Source of the DNA: Hydrogenophaga sp.
GTDB lineage: Bacteria > Pseudomonadota > Gammaproteobacteria > Burkholderiales > Burkholderiaceae
Direction of reading: 5' to 3'
Length of the DNA stretch: 11,589 nucleotides
Assembly: GCA_025458545.1 (NCBI GenBank)
Contig: JALOSH010000056.1
Coordinates: 1-11,589 of the forward strand
This document shows positions 8,247 to 11,589 of the stretch, in pieces (the first letter of the stretch is position 1; each line of letters starts with the position of its first letter). A program made the translations under genes and the position numbers. Under the pieces are notes generated by a model. It was not told the origin of the DNA. It was given only the letters and a program-made list of their open reading frames with translations, and did no database searches.

Positions 8247-8333
8247 GGGGTAAGGAGGCTGGGACCCACCCCCCGAGGTTAGGTTCTTGTGAACACAAAC
8301 CCACTGCGGGTCATTCACTGCGCGTGCTCGGAC

Positions 8334-8371
8334 TGTTCACCGATTGCCCTATGGGGGTTGTATGGTGAACA
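8334..8371. repeat. TGTTCACC inverted repeat around the small-terminase start
   Basis: TGTTCACC (8334-8341) and its exact complement GGTGAACA (8364-8371) are separated by 22 bp; the right arm overlaps the terminase start codon at 8362. A related TTGTG-AA-CACAA dyad lies at 8287-8298. From memory, TGTTCACC matches the type I iteron bound by the P4 alpha replication protein; this should be checked. It could be an operator, an extension of the origin, or part of a packaging site. Confidence 0.4.
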
Positions 8372-8916
8372 AGGTGGTGATGTACCTGGACAGGGCTTGC
8401 ACCCAGCAAGAGTTCGGCGACCTGGTGGGCATCAGCCAGCAGGCCGTGAGCCGCCTGCAAACCGAGGGCATGGTGCGTGAGGGCGCAAGCCTGGGCACCT
8501 GGCTACTGGACTACTGCGACCGGCTGCGCGAGCAAGCTGCCGGCCGCATGGGGTCCGACATGGAAGGTCTTGACCTGGTGCAAGAGCGCGCCGCCCTGGC
8601 CCGTTCGCAACGTGAAGCGCAGGATCTGAAAAACGCTGTAGCCCGCAGCGAATACGCGCCCATCGGCGTACTGGCCGATGTGCTGGGCCACGCTTCCAGC
8701 GCCGTGGTCGACCGTCTGGACCAGATCGAAGGCGGGCTGCGCAAGGCCTGCCCCGGCATCGAAGACGACGTGCTGTCCACGGTCATGTCGTTTGTGTCAT
8801 CGGCCCGCAATGAGTGGATGCGGTCCACCGCGCGGCTGGTGGACGAAGCACTCGAAAGCTATACCGGCGAAGACGACGCACCCGACCACAAGCCAACCAA
8901 CAACCCCGCAATCTAA
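8362..8916 (+). CDS. Nu1-like phage terminase small subunit
   Basis: A 184-aa DNA-recognition subunit for phage DNA packaging. The N-terminal winged HTH (about residues 12-45: CTQQEFGDLVGISQQAVSRL followed by QTEGMVREGASLGTWLLDYC) is typical of lambda Nu1-like proteins. A helical middle (GLDLVQERAALARSQREAQD) and a C-terminal helical region, which would contact the large subunit, follow. Start ATG 8362 has GGGGG five bases upstream; GTG 8365 is a close alternative. No large terminase subunit is encoded anywhere in the element, so this protein would have to work with a helper phage's motor and steer it to the element's own packaging site. The non-coding 266 bp just upstream is the usual place for such a cos or pac site. 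Confidence 0.82.
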   Translation: MVNKVVMYLDRACTQQEFGDLVGISQQAVSRLQTEGMVREGASLGTWLLDYCDRLREQAAGRMGSDMEGLDLVQERAALARSQREAQDLKNAVARSEYAPIGVLADVLGHASSAVVDRLDQIEGGLRKACPGIEDDVLSTVMSFVSSARNEWMRSTARLVDEALESYTGEDDAPDHKPTNNPAI

Positions 8917-8926
8917 GGACACACCC

Positions 8927-9238
8927 ATGCTGACACTTGAAACCCTGTTGCCCGCCGACGAACTGGCGAACTTCAATGCCCTGATCGCGGAGGCAACATC
9001 CGCCGACGCCAGCGCCATCAGCTGGCATTCCCCGACGTCAGCCGTGGTGGTGATCGGCTTCTGTCAGGCCGGGCAGCTCTTGACCTGGTTTGCCACACCA
9101 GCGATCAACGAGATGGAGGTGGTCGCCGCCCGCTCGGTGATCCTGCTGGGGGTTGCCCAGGCCGCCCACACCGTCGCCGCGCTGCAGTCTGGCGCCTACG
9201 AGGCCACCGCCGAGGTCATCAAAAGAGCGCGCCACTGA
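8927..9238 (+). CDS. Unknown protein between small terminase and capsid genes (103 aa)
   Basis: No family recognised. The ATG at 8927 follows the terminase stop by 10 bp and has AAGGA about 8 nt upstream, so it is very likely translated. The 103 residues (MLTLETLLPADELANFNALI...) contain hydrophobic beta-like runs (AVVVIGFCQAGQLLTWFATP) and a helix (ARSVILLGVAQAAHTVAALQ), with no signal peptide or clear membrane topology. Position in a packaging/capsid block suggests a morphogenesis or helper-redirecting role, which is inference. Its stop comes just before the promoter of the RNA/capsid unit. Confidence 0.72.
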   Translation: MLTLETLLPADELANFNALIAEATSADASAISWHSPTSAVVVIGFCQAGQLLTWFATPAINEMEVVAARSVILLGVAQAAHTVAALQSGAYEATAEVIKRARH

Positions 9239-9242
9239 GGGC

Positions 9243-9271
9243 TTGCATACCCCGAAGAAATGTGGTACGAT
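9243..9271 (+). promoter_or_regulatory. Strong sigma70-type promoter with extended -10, before the RNA/capsid region
   Basis: A -35 TTGCAT (9243-9248) and a -10 TACGAT (9266-9271) are separated by 17 bp, and TGG directly before the -10 gives an extended -10 (TGn). The start of transcription should be near 9278. It lies 5 bp past the previous gene's stop and about 230 bp before the protease start, so it makes a long leader or a separate small RNA. It is the best promoter match I see within the element. Confidence 0.7.
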
Positions 9272-9277
9272 ATGCGC

Positions 9278-9470
9278 GTTATCGAGTTCTCAAGAACTGG
9301 GTTTTCAGAGACGCCGGGAGGCTACCTGCTCTGAGGCTCTGAACCCGGCCGGGACGCTGGGGGGTCTTGAGAATCCACAAAGCTGCAGCTCCAGGTCGGG
9401 GCCGCGCTGATCGAGAAAGTGCACCGCGCATGCGGTGTGATTCAACGTCGGCGCGGCCCTTTCCTTTTCT
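9278..9470 (+). ncRNA. Structured leader or small RNA ahead of the capsid genes, ending in a terminator-like hairpin
   Basis: About 190 nt with nested complementarity. The outer stem TTCTCAAGA (9287-9295) pairs with TCTTGAGAA (9365-9373). Inside it, CTGGGTT (9297-9303) pairs with AACCCGG (9342-9348), allowing one G-U pair, and CAGAG (9306-9310) pairs with CTCTG (9337-9341). A second domain has GGGCCGCGC (9399-9407) paired with GCGCGGCCC (9451-9459), enclosing a CACCGC/GCGGTG hairpin (9422-9437) and followed by a T-rich run (9460-9471). The protease Shine-Dalgarno AAGGAG follows at 9487-9492. With its own promoter this could be an independent small RNA, or an attenuator-type leader controlling capsid expression. 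I do not recognise it as any known RNA family. No convincing coding frame fills it. Confidence 0.6.
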
Positions 9471-9498
9471 TGGTCCGCGCCACACCAAGGAGCTGCAT

Positions 9499-10248
9499 AT
9501 GCAGATACGCAAAGCTGAGCTGGGCACACCAGACCTGGAGGCGCGAACCGTGCCCGTGGTGCTGTCCACCGACTACCCGGTTCAACGCGGCCACTACATT
9601 GAGGTTCTGGACGCGGCCATGGTTGACCTGTCGCGCGGCGATCTTCCGCTGATCGAATCGCACGACGCCAGCCGGTTGAACATCGGTGTCGTTCGCAACA
9701 TTCGCCCCGAGGGTTCTAAGCTGATCGGCCAGGCCGTGTTCGGCACTTCAGCCCGCGCCAGCGAGGTGCTGGCCGATGTGCAGGCGGGCATCGTCACCGG
9801 TGTTTCCATCGGCTACGAACTGACCGACGAAGGCACGCCCATGGCGCTTCCCGACGGAAAGCAGGCGATGCGCTTCGCCTTCATGCCTTACGAGGTTTCA
9901 GCGGTGGCCGTCCCCGCCGATCCCCGCGCTGGCTTCAACAAACGCTCCCACACACTCACTCTCAAAGGAAAACCCATGACCACCGAAACCCGCAACCACG
10001 CCGCCGAAATCGCCGCCATTGCCAAAGCTACCACCGGCGCCGGCGTGTCCGAGCTCGCCATGCGCTCCATTCAGGAGGGCGAGTCCGTCGAAGAGTTCCA
10101 GCAGCACCTGATCCGCCATATGTCCACGAAGCCGCTGGCCACAGCCGATCTTCCCGCCAACTACCAAGAGCACCGCGATCTTGGTGAGGCCCGCATGCTG
10201 CGCACCGCTGATGACTTCCGCAGCCATTACAGCGCCCTGCCCGGCTAG
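9499..10248 (+). CDS. HK97-type prohead protease (S78 family), in frame with the capsid gene up to a TAG
   Basis: A 249-aa serine protease that matures procapsids by cutting scaffold from capsid protein. Catalytic candidates in the usual order are H55 in PLIESHD, S103 in IVTGVSIGYE and E132 in MPYEVSAVAVPADP. The protease domain ends near residue 155. Residues 160-249 (MTTETRNHAAEIAAIAKATT...), charged and helical, look like a capsid delta/scaffold domain. ATG 9499 has an excellent AAGGAG about 6 nt upstream; the frame is open further upstream, but that part is the RNA leader. Translation stops at TAG 10246-10248, yet the same frame continues as the major capsid protein, so the ancestral form was probably a single protease-capsid fusion of about 561 residues. 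Amber readthrough, reinitiation, or a simple nonsense mutation are all possible. Confidence 0.9.
   Translation: MQIRKAELGTPDLEARTVPVVLSTDYPVQRGHYIEVLDAAMVDLSRGDLPLIESHDASRLNIGVVRNIRPEGSKLIGQAVFGTSARASEVLADVQAGIVTGVSIGYELTDEGTPMALPDGKQAMRFAFMPYEVSAVAVPADPRAGFNKRSHTLTLKGKPMTTETRNHAAEIAAIAKATTGAGVSELAMRSIQEGESVEEFQQHLIRHMSTKPLATADLPANYQEHRDLGEARMLRTADDFRSHYSALPG
9965..9978 (+). promoter_or_regulatory. Internal ribosome binding site and start within the protease gene
   Basis: AAGGA (9965-9969) lies 6 nt before an in-frame ATG (9976-9978), which is codon 160 of the protease and falls just where the protease domain ends and the scaffold-like segment begins. It would yield a separate 90-aa scaffold protein (or delta-capsid protein on readthrough of the TAG). 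This resembles lambda, where the Nu3 scaffold starts inside the protease gene C. Use of this start is inferred. Confidence 0.5.
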
Positions 10249-10257
10249 GGCGAGCGC

Positions 10258-11184
10258 GTGGGCCTGGCCGACTTCCTGCGCGGTGTTGCCCGCATGAAAA
10301 CCACTGCAGCGGCCACCCGCGCGCTGTCTGTCGGTGTGGACTCGGCTGGCGGCTTCACCGCCCCTGCCGCTGTCATGCCTGACGTGCTGGCGGCACTCGC
10401 AGCCGAATCGAGCCTGCTCACGGCTGGTGCGGCCATCGTCCCGCTGAATGGCAACGCGAAAAACTTCTCTTTCGCCGCTGTGAACACCCTGCCCGTGGCA
10501 TCCTGGCGCGTGGAAAACGGCGCGGTCGCCGAATCCGACCCGGTGTTCCGCAATGTCCTGGTGACGCCCCGCTCGCTGGCGTTTGTGATCCGGGTTTCTC
10601 GCGAACTGCTGGCCGATGGGGTCAACATCGAAAGCGCGCTACGGACAGCCATCGGCCAGGCGTTTGCGGTCGAGATCGACCGCGCTGGCCTGCGTGGAAG
10701 CGGCACCGCTCCCGAGGTGCGCGGGCTGCTGAACACGGCAGGCGTGCAAGCAGTCGGCAACGGCACCAACGGCGCCGTGCTGGGCAGCTATGCCAACATT
10801 TTCAGCGCCACCCAGGCCATTCTGCAGGCCAACGGCCCGATGCCCACCGCCGCGATCATGTCGCCGCGAAGCCTGGTGCGGCTGGGTGGCCTGGCAGACA
10901 GCACAGGCCAGCCGCTGCAAGTGCCAGACATGCTCAAGCCGATGCAGAGGGTGCACACCAGCCAGATCCCCAACAACCTGACCGTGGGCAGCTCTACCGA
11001 CTGCAGCGAGATGTACGTCGGGAATTTCTCGCAACTCGCCATCGCGATGCGCGAGGAGCTGTCGGTGCAGATGCTGCAAGAAACCTACGCTGCCAACGGG
11101 CAGATCGGGTTCATGTGTCACGCGCGCCTGGACATGGCGGTGCTGTACCCAGCCGCCTTCGCCATCGTGACCGGCGTGCGCTAA
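10258..11184 (+). CDS. HK97-fold phage major capsid protein
   Basis: A shell protein of up to 308 aa if read from GTG 10258 (ATG 10294 is an alternative). Typical HK97-fold capsid blocks are present: SVGVDSAGGFTAPAAVMPDV at the N-arm, VASWRVENGAVAESDPVFRN in the E-loop region, VSRELLADGVNIES and AFAVEIDRAGLRGSG, GTAPEVRGLL, MPTAAIMSPRSLVRL, LADSTGQPLQVPDML, and a C-terminal MREELSVQMLQETYAANGQI. The sequence is intact to the stop at 11182. It begins without a scaffold domain of its own; the scaffold-like segment lies upstream of the in-frame TAG at 10246. GTG 10258 is 9 nt after that stop, behind a weak purine stretch, so expression depends on reinitiation, the internal start with readthrough, or is poor. 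Its presence without portal or tail genes points to a satellite building its own shell. Confidence 0.9.
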   Translation: MGLADFLRGVARMKTTAAATRALSVGVDSAGGFTAPAAVMPDVLAALAAESSLLTAGAAIVPLNGNAKNFSFAAVNTLPVASWRVENGAVAESDPVFRNVLVTPRSLAFVIRVSRELLADGVNIESALRTAIGQAFAVEIDRAGLRGSGTAPEVRGLLNTAGVQAVGNGTNGAVLGSYANIFSATQAILQANGPMPTAAIMSPRSLVRLGGLADSTGQPLQVPDMLKPMQRVHTSQIPNNLTVGSSTDCSEMYVGNFSQLAIAMREELSVQMLQETYAANGQIGFMCHARLDMAVLYPAAFAIVTGVR

Positions 11185-11193
11185 GAGACTGCT

Positions 11194-11326
11194 AGGGCGT
11201 GACTTCGCCCTGGGACCGGCCCGTCGAGCTGGTGCAGTAAATCGACTGCCGGCGGCACATGCGGATGTGCACGGCCGGCACCTTTTCTGGTGCGCCTTTT
11301 TACGAAAACGGGGCTCACGGAGTGAG
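11194..11326 (+). other. Strongly folded non-coding region after the capsid gene
   Basis: No gene is supported between the capsid stop and the right att site (about 290 bp). It contains the hairpin AGGGCG/CGCCCT (11194-11211, six-base loop). Then comes a large stem TGCCGGC (11247-11253) with GCCGGCA (11274-11280) enclosing GCACAT/ATGTGC (11255-11270). Next is GCACC/GGTGC (11278-11293) ending in T5 (11297-11301), which may be a terminator for the capsid message and competes with the large stem. Last is CTCAC/GTGAG (11314-11326). A 3' regulatory RNA or packaging site is possible. Confidence 0.45.
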
Positions 11327-11378
11327 AGGGCAGGCCCGCCGGTATAAGGGGCCGTCGAAGCCCACCCGACCCCCAAGG

Positions 11379-11406
11379 AACCCGCCCATGTGGCGGGTTT
11401 TCTTTT
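11379..11406 (+). terminator. Rho-independent terminator closing the element
   Basis: Perfect 8-bp stem AACCCGCC (11379-11386) with GGCGGGTT (11392-11399), five-base loop, followed by TTCTTTT. It ends rightward transcription just before the right-end integrase-site repeats and attR, which would shield the displaced dusA region from element transcription. Confidence 0.85.
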
Positions 11407-11411
11407 GGGCT

Positions 11412-11430
11412 GTGCACACACAGTGCACAC
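11412..11430. repeat. Right-end GTGCACAC pair (candidate integrase arm sites)
   Basis: GTGCACAC at 11412-11419 and 11423-11430, start-to-start 11 bp, the same spacing as the left pair. The 14-mer AGTGCACACGATGC occurs both here (11422-11435) and at the integrase start (3052-3065). The pair lies 41 bp inside attR. One further copy of the octamer occurs inside the capsid gene (10951-10958) and is probably chance. Confidence 0.6.
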
Positions 11431-11462
11431 GATGCGCCCGAAACCCGCGTGGATGCTGCTTT

Positions 11463-11522
11463 TTAGCAACGACCCATCATGGGAGCAACGGACAGGCGCC
11501 AGGGGGAAACGGAGAAAGACAT
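11463..11522 (-). pseudogene. dusA: Displaced original 5' end of dusA
   Basis: Reading leftwards from ATG 11522, the sequence encodes MSFSVSPWRLSVAPMMG, the native DusA start, then leaves the host gene at the att repeat and ends RC-stop at 11463-11465. Across the other junction the host-coded part continues as WTDRHCRYF in the dusA gene at the left border. This 19-codon remnant shows what the gene looked like before integration and fixes the orientation of insertion. A GATAAT 7 nt before the ATG could be the original -10 of a nearly leaderless promoter; no good -35 accompanies it. Confidence 0.9.
11472..11505. other. attR core repeat
   Basis: Second copy of the 34-bp dusA segment found at 2884-2917, differing at one base (11490). 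It marks the right border of the element. Host sequence (displaced dusA start) continues to the right and element sequence lies to the left. Confidence 0.93.
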
Positions 11523-11543
11523 GCGCCCGATTATCCCGCGCCC

Positions 11544-11571
11544 AAGAAAAAGGCCCTGCAGAAGCAGGGCC
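11544..11571 (-). terminator. Rho-independent terminator of a leftward gene beyond the window
   Basis: Stem GGCCCTGC (11552-11559) with GCAGGGCC (11564-11571), four-base loop, followed on the minus strand by a T-run (11551-11544, interrupted once). It would end transcription of a gene to the right of the window, upstream of the original dusA promoter region. Confidence 0.75.
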
Positions 11572-11589
11572 GAACGAATGAGATGCCTT

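Noticed and set aside
8120..8368. Possible 82-aa frame between DUF3987 and the small terminase
   Set aside because: It runs through the GTCGAC repeats, has no Shine-Dalgarno, a low-complexity Ser/Thr/Arg-rich translation and overlaps the terminase start.
9278..9470. tRNA, 6S RNA or tmRNA identity for the folded RNA
   Set aside because: No cloverleaf, no CCA end, no tag frame, and the 6S central bubble layout is not matched.
9367..9498. Upstream extension of the prohead protease frame (44 codons)
   Set aside because: It begins at a non-ATG codon in the folded RNA leader, whereas ATG 9499 has an excellent AAGGAG.
10639..11469. Long minus-strand frame opposite the capsid gene
   Set aside because: Antisense to convincing capsid blocks and extends through hairpins and a terminator; no ribosome binding site or motif.
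11259..11589. Open plus-strand frame starting MRMCTAGTFSGAPFYENG and reaching the window edge
   Set aside because: It crosses the terminator, arm repeats, attR and the antisense of the dusA start, so coding use is unlikely.

Overview
The window comes from a GC-rich proteobacterial chromosome. The host genes (methylmalonyl-CoA mutase, a GntR/FCD regulator, periplasmic FKBP, DusA) and their sequence style suggest a betaproteobacterium of the order Burkholderiales, probably Comamonadaceae. That placement is inference from protein resemblance only.

Host left flank (1-2917): the N-terminal part of methylmalonyl-CoA mutase runs leftwards off the edge, with a GntR-family regulator divergent from it. 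Next come a secreted FKBP-type prolyl isomerase and, 11 bp upstream of it on the same strand, dusA. dusA is the insertion target of a mobile element. Apart from its altered N-terminus, this dusA appears to lack about 40 internal residues that normally carry an FMN-phosphate-binding motif.

Integrated element (about 2918-11505, 8,588 bp): it is bounded by a 34-bp direct repeat (33/34 identical) lying inside the 5' end of dusA. The left copy fuses element-encoded N-terminal codons to the rest of dusA. The right copy carries the host's displaced original dusA start (MSFSVSPWRL...). Short GTGCACAC repeats spaced 11 bp lie near both ends and look like integrase arm sites. Left to right the element carries: a tyrosine integrase; two unknown genes; a tightly overlapping cassette of an AlpA/MerR-like HTH protein, an unknown small protein, a Toprim primase-like protein and a DUF3987 helicase-like protein; a non-coding segment with five GTCGAC motifs and a TGTTCACC inverted repeat (candidate origin or packaging/control region); a Nu1-like small terminase; an unknown 103-aa protein; a strong promoter followed by a highly folded RNA of about 190 nt ending in a terminator-like hairpin; an HK97-type prohead protease; and, in the same reading frame after one TAG codon, an HK97-fold major capsid protein. 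The last 290 bp before the right end are non-coding, strongly folded, and close with a clean terminator.

Interpretation: this is a compact phage satellite (P4/PICI-like). It brings integration, replication, packaging-recognition and capsid genes, but no large terminase, portal, tail or lysis genes, so it must borrow those from a helper phage if it is still active. The most notable points are the minimal capsid module, the amber codon inside the protease-capsid frame with an internal start that would encode a scaffold (delta) domain, the promoter-RNA-terminator unit before the capsid genes, and the origin-like repeat region.

Host right flank (11506-11589): the displaced dusA start and a terminator belonging to a gene beyond the window.
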